A stretch of DNA of 64,000 bases, taken from positions 10,106,001-10,170,000 of the forward strand of contig OX291551.1 of the NCBI GenBank assembly GCA_946406115.1, given 5' to 3'. The notes below the pieces were generated by a model, which saw only the letters and a program-made list of their open reading frames with translations, was not told the origin of the DNA and searched no databases. Below are positions 1-11,004 of this stretch, in pieces. The translations under genes and the position numbers were made by a program. Numbering within the stretch: position 1 is the first letter of the stretch; each line of letters opens with the position of its first letter. This DNA comes from Apoda limacodes. Its lineage: Eukaryota; Arthropoda; Insecta; Lepidoptera; Limacodidae.

Positions 1-67
1 TCCCCTTTAGGCCTCAAACATAATGACAGCGGGAGCGGGGCGGAGAGTTCAAATGCATTGAGTTATT

Positions 68-512
68 GACGTTGGGGCAAAGGTTGCTGCTTTACATTTC
101 GCAAGTTCGGCCCTATATGGAGTACTACTGCCATCAATGGGCGGGTGCACCCGGATACCAGCTTGGCCCTTTATACTGGGTTCAACGACGGGCTGTGAGA
201 ATTGTCCAAACTCACTTGTCGTATCGAACCCTAAAGTCTTAGGAGAGACTCTGTCTCCCTGTGTGTGTTCTACCGCTTGTACATTGGGATGTGTTTTGAG
301 GAATTGTTTGAAATGATGCCCACGGCTATTTTCTACCATCGCACCGCTCGCTATCGGCAGGAAATTCATTCTCACACTTTAGAACCTAAATGGTTACGTA
401 CAGTGCGGTTTGAGAGAAACTTCCTCCCGCGAACACTTAGGTTGTGGAATGAGCTCCCTGCTAAGGTTTTCTCTAAGAACTACAGTTATTAGATTTTTGA
501 AGAGTCATATCT
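68..512 (+). pseudogene. LINE-A fragment: end of reverse transcriptase ORF and start of 3' UTR
   Basis: This is a 5'-truncated copy of the LINE family whose near-complete member lies at 51799-55159. It matches the C-terminal part of that ORF from the segment reading roughly GQRLLLYKSQVRP onward, then runs past the point where the long copy is cut, through the segment WLRTVRFERNFLPRTLRLWN, to the start of the 3' UTR. The frame is lost in places: the part before about 265 is out of frame with the part after it, and a short piece encoding VDDPK is missing. It therefore encodes nothing functional. It shows the true C-terminus of the family, which the intact copy lacks. Confidence 0.85.
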
Positions 513-536
513 ATTCCATTATATAGTGTAGAATAT

Positions 537-695
537 ATGGGTCTATGTCGACGTAGTGACAAAATAATTTCTGCTATTTTTGATGGATCACCAATATGGA
601 ATACCAAAGATGTTAACCATAAAAATAGGAGCGTAATCAATCAGTTATCGGAAGAAATAAAAAACGAATTGAATGTAAAAGGTATGTACCTATAA
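537..695 (+). CDS. Short ORF / candidate exon with MADF-like sequence
   Basis: An ATG at 537 opens 52 codons ending in TAA at 693-695. The peptide contains IFDGSPIWNTKDVNHKNR followed by a basic/acidic helix (EEIKNELNVK), which resembles the first half of a MADF (Adf-1-type, Myb/SANT-like) DNA-binding domain: hydrophobic helix, conserved Trp, Asn-Arg pair, then a second helix. A good 5' splice site (AAAG|GTATGT, GT at 682-683) lies just after that helix, so the real product may splice there rather than stop at 693. No downstream exon was found. A related stretch lies on the minus strand at 5690-5830. MADF proteins are both host transcription factors and accessory proteins of PIF/Harbinger transposons; which applies here is not decided. 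Confidence 0.45.
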   Translation: MGLCRRSDKIISAIFDGSPIWNTKDVNHKNRSVINQLSEEIKNELNVKGMYL

Positions 696-699
696 GGTT

Positions 700-2849
700 T
701 CATTTTCTGGTACTACTTAGGTATAGGTTTTTTGTTAGGGTCGCATAATTACTGTGCATTAGAGGATTGTAAAGAATATAAATGCTCGATCATTATATAA
801 AATATAAATTAAGTAGGTGTTATAAATCATAATTTACATCACGTAAACAGTACTTTACAGATTCAAGCTTTTTTTGACAGAAATAATAGGTACCTAGATA
901 CAAAATAATGTTTCGTAAAATATGTATATTGTAAGTATATATAGTACATTTTAAGTATATTTTAATAATCCAATCCCTTATCGGATTTCTTTCTCGAGAG
1001 TTTTACGAATATATAAGATATAAACTAAGGCATTATGAAACGTTTTTTTCGGTATATTAAAATTTGACCCGAAAAATGAACCAATGATGTCGTTGTAAGG
1101 TGTCAATGATTTAAAGTACCGACCTAAAAGATTACTTTTCGAAGAATTATGCAGATTTTTTTCTTGTCTGAATTAAAAATATACAATACAATACCATATG
1201 TAGTACCATATCACAGACACATTTGAGTCTTGCCTACGGTCCGCCTGATCAACTTAACTATCAGTGACTGTTCAACTGTTAAAAAGTAAAGTATATTTGG
1301 TTTTACCTATAGGTACTGTGCCTAAGCCTGTACTTAAAATTTATAAATGAATTAAACTACCTTAATAATTCTACATTTCTCATTTTACTCTCTGCTGTGT
1401 AAGTATCGCTCGGTAAAGTTTATTTTCCAACTTTTCCGATTGAGTGTTTGACACACCAGGTTTTCACTAACAGGAGTGATTTTTAAACCATATCTATGAC
1501 ATAGTAAATTATTTAATTAAAATAAAACAGCTGAATAATTTACCTGTTTCAGGCATTCCAAAACTACTTTCTCAATTTCTACACTGTATAATATTAGTAA
1601 TTTTCTAACCTAACTTGAAACTTGCTACTTGAAATGTGGTAAATATTCTTCAACAATATGGGATTAAAAAGATGTGTTGTATGTTAAATAAAAAAACAGT
1701 TTTGTTTACATAGTTTCGTTAATTATTAAAATATGTCAAGTGATGCTTTGAATGGGAACTTGCAAAACAATGGCCACAAAAACCTGCTATAAATGAAAGT
1801 TATTAGATGAAACAAGCATAACAAGAAATTAACATTATCGATGTGAAATAACGAATCTAAAAGTAAACTAAACTATGCTTACATTTATGACACGAAATGG
1901 TATTAAAAAATACACGATGCATCATACAGAATCTACTGAACAGATTCCACTGAATGTTATTTTGGTTTAGAATTAGTAAACCCTTAAAGTTTTATCATCT
2001 CTTGACAGCAGGAAGTTGAGTAATGGTCATCATATTCAACATTGAACGTAATCTTTTTGAAGAGCATTTGGCCCACTCATTGCTATTTCAGCTTGCATGT
2101 ACCTAAGTAAATGTGCCTAAGAGCTTAAGACCATGTACATACCTATCATAAGTCATTAATGGTAACACACACTGGTTAAATATTTGAAACAACTATATAT
2201 TGAAATCTGCTAAAAATATATCAACCTTAATTCTACGAGGGCAGAAGCCAGTGTACAATAAAATTTAACATCTGAATGTTACGGCCACACATATATTAGC
2301 TTGCCACGTGACTGTATTTACCTATTTGTAGCAGTCAAGGGCTTTCAGTGCAGTTAACGAGCAGTCTAAGTAGCAGAACTATGAAATTCGACGTAGACAG
2401 TCTTTACGACGATAAATGGTTTAAAAAATACACTACAGAGATAGTTTTAGGATACGCTTAGTAAGCTGCCATGTATGCGATACAGACACTGTTGACATTT
2501 AGTATTATTCCTAAAAATATATATATATATATTTTATTATAATATAAATATTTTATTTAATGATTAAATATAATTTAGTAGGTATTAATATGAATGAAAA
2601 TATTTTAACAGTACATTGACATTAACTGAAACGAAACATGATACAATTACGTCAATTTAAAATCAATGTGTAACTGTCGGTTAATAATTAAGATTAGAAA
2701 TTAGAAGTACTATTTTTTGTGATTTTTACTGATAAACGTCAAAGGGACATCATTAAATGTAACTACATATGTTCATTAACGATACAATCTTAACAAGAGT
2801 AGCCTCAAAGCTGGTTTCATCTATACATATAATAAAATGGTAGAAAATA
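700..2849. other. AT-rich spacer, no gene seen
   Basis: Strongly AT-rich DNA with stops in all frames. There is a short (AT)n tract near 2518-2535. The minus-strand reading frame at 2753-2992 is only a shadow of the Jockey tail beyond it. I see no RNA gene or recognisable element here. Confidence 0.6.
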
Positions 2850-3240
2850 GTAGCGAGATTAGTCTCAACGACCTCCCCCAATAGGGCCTCCCTCCAAAGT
2901 ACTCCAAACACGACGCAGACGTCCCCTGGTTCTTTGGCGCCCAAACGGATACACGAGGTATCAAAGAGTGCTGGGGCGCTTCTCACCCCCACTCAATCGC
3001 AACCGCACCCGCGTAACGGGGAACTCCCCTCCCGGCGGTGACTCACCTTCGGGTTCGAGACTCACGCCGGTCGAAGGGACGGCCCCGAGAGCGTCAACCC
3101 AAGCCGAGGCTGCCCCCGCGGGGATCCCTTGAGCGTTGGGCGCTATATGGGCTGACGCTCCTTCAGAGTCTCGCCCCAAAAAGCCTGGTGAAGCAGTAAT
3201 GGCTGCAACAGCCAGCTGCACTGTCAGTTCAGAAAAAAAA
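2850..3240 (+). mobile_element. Jockey-clade LINE, 5'-truncated copy (3' end with poly-A)
   Basis: About 390 bp closely matching the last part of the Jockey element at 24470-26850: the stretch starting TAGCGAGATTAGTCTC, the GC-rich segment CACCCCCACTCAATCGC, the 3' UTR motif GTAATGGCTGCAACAGCCA, and a terminal A-run at 3233-3240. The abrupt 5' start and 3' A-tail are what target-primed reverse transcription leaves. Reading frames in this GC-rich stretch are remnants of the reverse transcriptase C-terminus. Confidence 0.85.
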
Positions 3241-3527
3241 GCAGGCGACGTCGCGGGCAGCAGCTAGTAATACTATAAGAGTTAACGTCATGCTCGCACT
3301 TTTGTCACTATCTATTCTTATGCTGATGGTTGACATAGCTTCAAATGCTTATTACCTACACATATTAGGTAGTAAGGCGGGTATTTTATTTATTAGCTCA
3401 TTAATACCTACCCAGTCATTAAATATATGCACAAATGTTTGAAGCAATGTCAGGCACTGGCTTAACATCGGATTGATAACTGATTATGAGTAATAGTGAG
3501 ATAGAGTAAATAGAAATAAAAATAAAA

Positions 3528-4051
3528 ATCGGCCAAGTGCGAGTCGGACTCGCGCACGAATCTAGGCGTTATTCATCTTCGAGACATCTAAACAACATGC
3601 ACATGCATTGTAATCAATTTAAGAAGAATAGTCTTTAGATTGTTATTATTTCAGTTTTCTATAATTATACATCGTTTAATTCATTACTTATATTTTATAC
3701 CTGTTTCACAGATGTACTTACTTCATATAAGTAACTTTTAATGGAATTTGTACGAAAATTTCACTTTTCCAATCACATTTTATAATTTGGTGGTCTATTA
3801 CTCGTTAGCCTGTAAAGTGTACTTACCCGTGATAGTTTTTATTTTAAATTCATTACTTAATTTTTTACAAAGGTTTTATTTTACACTTTGTCGATTTGAT
3901 CAATGTGTATATTATATTTATACCCCTGCCAAATTGCAGCTTTCTCGTATTAGTAGTTTTTGAACTAAGGCCCGGACAGACAGACAGACGTACGGACGGA
4001 CGGATATGGCGAAACTACAAGGGTTCCTTGTTGACTACGGAACCCTAAAAA
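3528..4051 (+). repeat. Lepidopteran dispersed repeat D1, apparently full length
   Basis: It begins with CGGCCAAGTGCGAGTCGGAC and CTCGCGCACGAA and ends with a run of GACAGACAGACGTACGGACG followed by GACTACGGAACCCTAAAAA. Further copies lie at 27520-27926 and 57880-58545, with fragments near 27100-27165, 11585-11600 and 7903-7923. I know this start and end as a very common non-coding repeat of moth and butterfly genomes; its transposon class is not clear to me. Confidence 0.65.
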
Positions 4052-5265
4052 TCAGTAAATACAATTTCTAACCATCTGTGGAAGGCAGGTTGCTTATGAA
4101 TGTTGTTAAGAGGGCGATATAGGCCAGAAAGCTAATTTCTGTAATACTAACGTTGTGTATGTAAATGTACTAAAAATCATTACACAATGTGATATACATT
4201 AGTACTAGATATATTTTTTATACTTCCTTAGTAAATTATTCCATAATGACGCATTAAAACTTTTTTTTTTTTTTTGTATGGGATTTAACGTTTTTACCAT
4301 TTTGTAGTCACATTTTTTTAGTTTTGGCTACAACATAGAGACAATGCACTATATAACAAGCTATTCTAATTATTTAACCAACTTTCATTACAAAAAAATG
4401 CAATACACGCTTTAAAAATTTGCACAAGTGTTGAAACAATGGTCACTTCCAGATTTTTTATTGCAATAAATACAAAAATTTAAAATTATTTAGTTAGTTA
4501 ATGCACTAGACAAGAGCAAGTTTTATAACACATATTTTTTTTAATCCTTTAGGTGCCACAAAATTTTCACAAAAACGGAGTATTTACGCGGTCTAATGAA
4601 TCTTTATGGAATGGTAGCGTATAAGCAGCATTTCTAATACTCGATGGACATCACATGTACCTAATACGGTTATGATTTCAAACTGTTACAAAACTAAAGA
4701 ATAGGTAATTAAAATTGCCTTTCATGCTTTAGGATAGGTTAATTACTGATAGGTAAAAATTTATTACCTCCAGTTTGCTAAAGGCAAGAAAACTATGTTT
4801 TACATTCATTATTTATATATCCTGCGAATTTATTCTAAGCCTTAATCATAAAACTTGATAATTTCATCCATTCCGTTTCTGAAGGTACGAATAACTATTA
4901 AAATTATTGTCTTTGCGTTTTTTATTCACAAATATAGGTAGGTATTTTATTAATGCAATTTCTTCAGAAAATTAGCTTCTTGGCTCTGTACAGTAGGAAC
5001 TGAATCTCTCGAGTTTTTGTTCGAGACTTCGATTAGACGATATCACGAGTAATTCGTTACATTTCGTAATGCGGAATGGTATCAAATATCGGGAGGCGAG
5101 ATATTCTTCGACACATTTTGCTCCCGAGAACGCGAGACCCGAGTACTCCAGGCTTTTTCCAATTAGCCCTTCTTGGACCTTATTGGGAACAGTCTAGAGC
5201 TATTCGGAAGCTAGAATTCGAGACAAAAATGTACAGAAGTCTGACTTACCTCTAAAAACCTGTGA
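4052..5265. other. AT-rich spacer, no gene seen
   Basis: Low-complexity poly-T near 4260 and AT-rich DNA, becoming more mixed after 4980. No supported gene or element; the later part may be intron upstream of the candidate exon at 5300. Confidence 0.5.
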
Positions 5266-5299
5266 ATGTATTTGCATACATTTTTCTCACGATTTCCAG

Positions 5300-5460
5300 A
5301 GTCCGAATGTCAGGGCCATTCATATCAGAATGGCATCGTGAATGGGTCAGCGTCGCCGAGCCGCTCGCCGTGCCACCACCGCTACACCACGCCGCTCTCC
5401 GCTGTCACCGTGTTTGAGGCCTTATACCTGCGCGGCTGTAGAACTGGGATTTTTCTCTAA
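5300..5460 (+). CDS. Candidate host exon, function unknown
   Basis: A GC-rich island in AT-rich surroundings is preceded by a strong 3' splice site, TTTTTCTCACGATTTCCAG, with the AG at 5298-5299. The reading frame entering from that site stays open through SECQGHSYQNGIVNGSASPS and further Ser/Pro/His-rich residues to a TAA at 5458-5460. The exon could be terminal, or could end earlier at a weak GT near 5409. The opposite strand is open only for a short stretch. No family is recognised. The call rests on composition plus one splice signal. Confidence 0.3.
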
Positions 5461-5689
5461 AATCATTAGATTTCAGACTACTTTTTTTAGTTATATTACA
5501 AAATTATCTCTTTTACCGAGATAGATGCGGGGATGCAATTTCCACAACGGTATCAAATAAGATATAAAAACATTTGTAGTTGCATACACTTTGGTTTTTT
5601 GTAAAGATATTGTAAAATATAATACAAAATACATGAGTAAAGCATCATCTGCCAAATAAGTGGCTATCTACGATGCAGCGCTAAGCTAC

Positions 5690-5830
5690 TAGTCTATTTT
5701 GTTGATAGCAAAGTCTACTCTATTTTCATGGTTAACATCTTTGCTATTCCATATTGGTGATCTATCAAAAACAGAAATAATAATTTTCTCCACTGACTTG
5801 TTGTAACTAACTTGATCGAAAAAACAAGAT
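5690..5830 (-). pseudogene. MADF-like coding fragment, inverted relative to 537-695
   Basis: Read on the minus strand, about 46 codons are open without an ATG and end in TAG at 5692-5690. The peptide includes IISVFDRSPIWNSKDVNHEN, nearly the same as the plus-strand ORF at 537-695, and the DNA identity over about 75 bp is high. After that block the two diverge and this copy stops. It may be a decayed second exon copy, or part of a dispersed element that carries an MADF protein. Confidence 0.45.
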
Positions 5831-6281
5831 GGAATATCACTACTTCAACTCAAACGCAGAGACACCGCTCGACCAGAGCGCGTCGCTCGTACAGAATAAT
5901 TGAAAACTTTTAACGTATCACATGGAGCCCCCCCCCTATGCAATCTGAAAAACAATAGGCAATTGAAATATAACATAAATATTGATTGTTTTTTTTTTAA
6001 ATCAAACTATTTACATTGTAAATCTTGTTTATTTAAACATGTATTTATATTTCAATACATAACATGTATTTATTAGTTGATACACTATAATTTTATGTTT
6101 CGTTTGTGATTTTACAAAGATTACCTATTGGACGCACGCAATAAAACAGTATTGTAAATAGTTTGTAAAGCTAGTTGTCGTTAATTTACTTGACGATTCG
6201 AAAGTGTTCTCAGTAATCCATTTGAATAAAAAGATCTTGATTTTGATTTTATATGACGCCGCTGCCATCGAGAACACTTAC

Positions 6282-6338
6282 ATACAACTCTATCCATTTG
6301 AACGCGTCGCTCGCCGCGCTGCTGCCGCCGCCAACGAG
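6282..6338 (-). CDS. Candidate internal microexon (57 nt) of an unidentified host gene
   Basis: On the minus strand a strong acceptor (GGTTTTTTACAG, AG at 6340-6339) is followed by a GC-rich 57-nt block and then a near-consensus donor (TAT|GTAAGTG, GT at 6281-6280). The block is exactly 19 codons, open in phase 0, reading LVGGGSSAASDAFKWIELY. A sharp GC peak with both splice signals in the right orientation is better evidence than either alone. The plus strand is also open for about 30 codons through this block, so orientation is likely but not certain. The parent gene is unknown. Confidence 0.38.
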
Positions 6339-6344
6339 CTGTAA

Positions 6345-7447
6345 AAAACCATATTTAAGAACCATTAGTAATACAGGAATATATTTTTTTTTATATTATA
6401 ATGGGCTCGCACGGTCTTAGCAGACCATTTATGCATTTGCCAGAGTCAAAGTTAATTATATTATATCGTATCGTGGCGCGGGCGTTACCGCGCGTCCTCG
6501 TTTTCAAGTCCCAAGATTGGGCGGGAGATTTGGTGTGGATCCTCAGACATTGCGCGTCATGTCCTGCTTATTTCTTCATAATTCACTATTCATGAGCCTT
6601 CGCTGCACAATTCTTAACACGCTTTCGTAAAACATTGCTAAAATATATACATCGAAAGTCACTAAATAAATTTAGAAAAATTAAACAGAAAAAAACACCA
6701 CTCCTTCTTAAGATTCGCGCCAAAACTCCACAGGAATATTTAATTCATTACTAACGAGACGACAGGCACAGATTGTGGACTTGTAAGTCTTTAGTCACCG
6801 CAGACAAGGACAAGAATATATTGCATAGCTTTTAAAATCTACCATCTCTTTTTCTGTGACTGTTTGTGTGTTTTACATCATCATCATAACACATCAAGCA
6901 AATCTCCTTAATACTAGAACCTTGTTACGCTATTTTGCCAATTTGTGTATGAAAATTTTAGTCTGTAACACTTTGTCTCCCTCACCCTAAGTGCGAAATA
7001 TGTTCAATGGACGGTAGTATTAAACCTCTTAGTATTTAATCACAAAATAAATCATTTATTATATAATCATCCATTGATTGATTTTATTAATTTCTCTTGA
7101 GGGAAGGTATTATAATAGGTCCGAAAATCAAAATCGCCAAATTTGTGTTTTCTTTACGTTTTGAGACCTGAAGAATCGTTTGCCATCATTTCTTGAGTAA
7201 TGTATGTGTGTTTGTGTGTGTATGTATGTATGTTACCTTGTTTTTGCCGCTCGTTATCTCAAGAACCAATGGACCAAATGCTCTCGTGACCATATCAATT
7301 AAAATAAAATTAATATAAGTTTTTGAGGTTTATCTATAGGAAGATATAAGTTAGTTATATCTTGCGACTAATAAGCTTCCAAAGTCGTTAATATTGTGTC
7401 CCTCTCTAACTAATAAACCAAATAAGCTATATTTAAATACTTTTTAA
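6345..7447. other. Spacer, no gene seen
   Basis: Mixed AT-rich sequence with a small GC-richer patch at 6470-6540. A plus-strand frame at 6401-6595 is open for 64 codons but shows no recognisable domain and no splice support. A short GT-rich microsatellite-like run lies near 7200-7235. Confidence 0.45.
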
Positions 7448-7820
7448 AAAAAAAACGGGTTGCACTGAAACGGGTGCCGGCAGAAGTGAAAACATACTCG
7501 CTATTTACTTCTCATCACTTCTTATCCATATTTATTTATTAAAAATAATAACTTTTGTTTATTTACTTTTTTGACGTTGTTTATTTGACAGCTCAATCTG
7601 TCATAGAATTAAAATCCCATATCCAACCTCTCTGTACTACTCATAATCGCCATATACTAAAAATAAAAACTAACCTAATGTAAATAAAGGTCACGTGTCC
7701 TAACGCGAGTGACATCTTACGAATTTTCGATCAGGACACGTGACCTGACGCGAGTTTAATAGTTTTTACCCATGACAAAATAAGTGCACAGCGCCGCTAA
7801 AGAAGTTTTCACTTCAAAAA
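7448..7820 (+). repeat. Non-autonomous inverted-repeat element M1, copy A
   Basis: It begins CGGGTTGCACTGAAACGGG, GCCGGCAGAAGTGAAAAC and closes GCCGCTAAAGAAGTTTTCAC, so its ends carry a short inverted GTGAAAACTTC-type repeat. A second copy in opposite orientation lies at 16324-16690. Copy A has an internal perfect inverted pair, AGGTCACGTGTCCT at 7688-7701 and its reverse complement at 7733-7746, each with a CACGTG core. No coding capacity, so it would depend on another element's transposase. Confidence 0.65.
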
Positions 7821-10178
7821 TGTCTAGCACAAAATCAGTTTACAAGTTTTACAAATACCTGCAATAATTAATTTTGACACTACGGCAGTACCCGTTACTA
7901 GTGTACGACTCGCACTTGGCCGGTTTTATATATACCATTACCATTTCAATGATCTCTGAAACCATCGTCATAACATTACTTAAGGCGAATAGACTTAAAT
8001 GAACGAAATAGACTTTAAATGAACATGCATTAAATTAAAACACTTGTTTTGCCATCAAGTAAATGTTTCAATAAACTGAAATAGGGCGTACTTCGGTATC
8101 GGTTCAAGGTAGCTGTTGGTTCCATTGGGGACAGAAATAGCCCTGTGACTAAACGGCTTAAAATAAACTCCCAAGTCTACTGGAAGCTAGTTTGTTTCGG
8201 TCCGTCCATGCGTCTTTCGTCACGTTGGAATTACTCATTGTACACATATAACGAAGACTGGGTGTCATGTTTAGTCATCCGTCAACTAACTATAATGCGA
8301 AATTGTTATAAAAAAATATAAACGAAAGCCAAAATGTAGAAATACAAATATAGATATGATCGGGTCCGGTTGGCGAACTTGTATTTTTAGTCTAAAGTTT
8401 AGTCGTTTCATCACCATATTCGTATCAAAAAGTGTTGAGTTTAGATTAGATACAAGGTAAATTTGTAATATTAACAAATTAATGCCTTTGTTTAAAGACA
8501 AGGTTTTTTTTTCGAGGATATTAATCTTCTCATTTATTGCTTATTTAATAAAATCAACGTGAAAATGGACCCCGAAACAGCTTAAAAATACACAAATTTT
8601 TCGTTACTCATCTGAAATAATACACACAACACAACCATCGAAACTACTCGATCACAATTATTTTATTTTCTTTTAATTTTAGTACAAAAAAGCAAATAGA
8701 ATAATTTTATTGTGATTGGAACAGATCTTTAGATTTTTTGGTCATGCTAGATGTCCAAGCAAAATTATGCTGAGCATTTTCTTACGTGTAGTATTCAGAA
8801 TTATAATACTAGCCGTGTTTAACTGTAAACCAAAAATCTTTCTTTTTCACGATACGAAAAAAACCCGAAAAAAACCCAATCCTAATCCAAAATACACATC
8901 AAAATAGTTACCTCAAAATATTATTATTTTAGCAACAATTTGAGTTCGTCACGCATCGCTATTAATTGAAAAGCGGGGATTTATAAACGAATATCTAATA
9001 ATAACTAGCGCACAATAAACTTCGTAATTTATTTTAGCTTAAATGTAGCCTAGCCTAATTTTTTTAACGCACAAGGCAATATATTTAGATGAAATACCAT
9101 TTTATCTTGTCATATTAATTTAATATTTCACTATAACTTAGTAAGATCTAATAAACCAAAACTGATATATTGAGCCATTCGCGGTATCGCCTTAATACGG
9201 CTTGCTCTTTGAGGCAAGCATATATATACGGGATCAACTAGGGAGCTGTTTTACGTTCAAATGGCTAATAAACAAATAATTTCATCATCGTCGATGCAAT
9301 CATGTCGTTTTAATGAAGTTCTTTTAACAGCAGTTTACATCGTATAGAAGTTAGTGTTCTTCAATATCATTAATGTTGCCAAGACTATAATCGAAATTTC
9401 TAAACGAGACTTGTCAATGCAAACTGTTTTAATGTTTTTTGAAAAAAAATCCGATGTCTGAGGTATCGCTAGAGGTAGAGATATACTCAGTGGCAAAGTG
9501 ATAGAAAGCGCGCTACATTCGTTTTTAGTATTTAAGATCAACCTTAAACATAATGCTATATAAATAACAACACATTGCTATACTGATAATTATTCAATTT
9601 GCTGAGCGTGTTTTCTGAAATGTTAAGCGAGTTTTGAGATGCTCAATAGAACACATGTTGCAAAAATAGTTGTTTTGTTATATGTGTTAGTATTACGTTT
9701 GTACACTCTGGTTAATTTGATGTGCCATCAGTATTTTTGATATGAAAATAATACTTTCGTACATCAGACAACTTTTTTGTCGCGCATTAGAGGAAAATAT
9801 ATAATATAGTATTGATGCATATTTTCGGATTTTTTTAAGTAATATTTTTGTTAAAGATTTGATTTGTTTGCATTACAATAATTATTTTAATGTTAAAAAA
9901 TATTTAATTGATTTAAATAAATTGATGGCTGATAAGTTTTAAAAAAAGTCTTTAGAATAGGTATATAGTCGTAAACTTTTTGTTTCTTAGAAAGGGGCTC
10001 CCACTTTGTTAGATTTAGTAGTCTTAAAACGTTCTGTGGAATTAGTATTACCCTGTCTAAGAATATCGTAAAGTTATGGCCTTAAAACGATGATACATGA
10101 TCATGGTCTCTGGTACTGATATTACTACCACTAAATAGTGAAAAATATACCTTAAAGAGATGAAACACCGAGATCTTA
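7821..10178. other. AT-rich spacer, no gene seen
   Basis: Apart from a fragment of the D1 repeat start in reverse (GACTCGCACTTGGCCGG near 7906-7922), I see nothing supportable. Several short open frames (8286-8501 minus, 8716-8907 plus, 9335-9541 minus) have no recognisable motif and a composition typical of chance ORFs. Confidence 0.5.
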
Positions 10179-10371
10179 TGAGCTCCCTGCCAAGGTTTTC
10201 TCTAAGGACTACAGTATGGGGTTCTTCAAGAAAGAAGTTATTAGATTTCTGAAGGGTCGGAAACGCGCGAGTGATGCCCCTGGTGTTGCAAGCGTCCATA
10301 GGCTACGGTGACCGCTTACCATCAGGCGGATCGTAGGCTTGTTTGCCACCTAAGTGGTATTAAAAAAAAAA
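10179..10371 (+). mobile_element. LINE-A, 5'-truncated copy with complete 3' tail
   Basis: It starts at GAGCTCCCTGCCAAGG and continues through the complete 3' UTR: CTACAGTATGGGGTTCTTCA, CGCGAGTGATGCCCCTGG, GACCGCTTACCATCAGGCGG, CTTGTTTGCCACC, TAAGTGGTATT and a terminal A-run at 10362-10371. It is the best-preserved 3' terminus of the family in the window and serves as reference for the decayed copies. Confidence 0.85.
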
Positions 10372-10856
10372 TCAACTTGTAGTCGGATAAAAAACGACAA
10401 CTATCTTTGATATATTTTTTTTAAATCCACTTCAAAGGGAAGAAAACACTTAGCTCAAATCACTTTTTAGTGTAGTTATCTATTTGATCCTTAAGAAAAC
10501 GCAAAGACAACAGTCAAAACAATAAATAATTCTATTATTGTATTTTCTTTAATTACAGGTGTATAGCTATGCTAATACTTCATGTCGTGACTTTAGCTAC
10601 AGATGCAATAATGATTATTTAATTAGATGCATGGAATGTTAACTAAACACCATACAAAACAATACCTACAATAAGGAGCTAATACATATTATCTTTTTAT
10701 TTCCTTAGTGGGTATATTAATGCAATAGACTAATATGATGATACAATACAATATACTTAAATTATTAAAATACATGGTCTTTTTAACCGACTTCCGAAAA
10801 AAGGAGGAGATTTCCTTTTTTGTGTTTTCCGCAATATCACATATATTCGCGGTCTA

Positions 10857-11004
10857 TTTTTTTTTCTGACTGACTATGCAGTTGGCTGTTGCAGCCATTA
10901 CTGCTTCACCGGGCTTTTTGGGGCGAGACTCTGAAGGCGCCCAACGCTCAAGGGCTTCCCGCGGGGGGAGCTTCGGCTTGGGTTGTCGCTCTCGACGCGG
11001 TCTA
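10857..11004 (-). mobile_element. Jockey-clade LINE, short 3' fragment
   Basis: On the minus strand this is the very end of the Jockey family at 24470-26850: part of the GC-rich C-terminal region, then GTAATGGCTGCAACAGCCAA, then an A-run (T-run 10857-10865 on the plus strand). It is severely 5'-truncated. Confidence 0.8.

Noticed and set aside
49..375. 108-codon minus-strand ORF
   Set aside because: It is the antisense of a LINE-A coding fragment; the plus strand explains the sequence.
2753..3221. Two minus-strand ORFs in GC-rich DNA
   Set aside because: Antisense shadows of the Jockey 3' tail, repeated in the same form opposite the copy ending at 26850.
6401..6595. 64-codon ORF starting MGSHGLSRPF
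   Set aside because: No domain, no splice sites and no conservation evidence; composition close to background.
10057..10299. 80-codon minus-strand ORF
   Set aside because: Antisense of the LINE-A 3' UTR, found again opposite other copies of that UTR.
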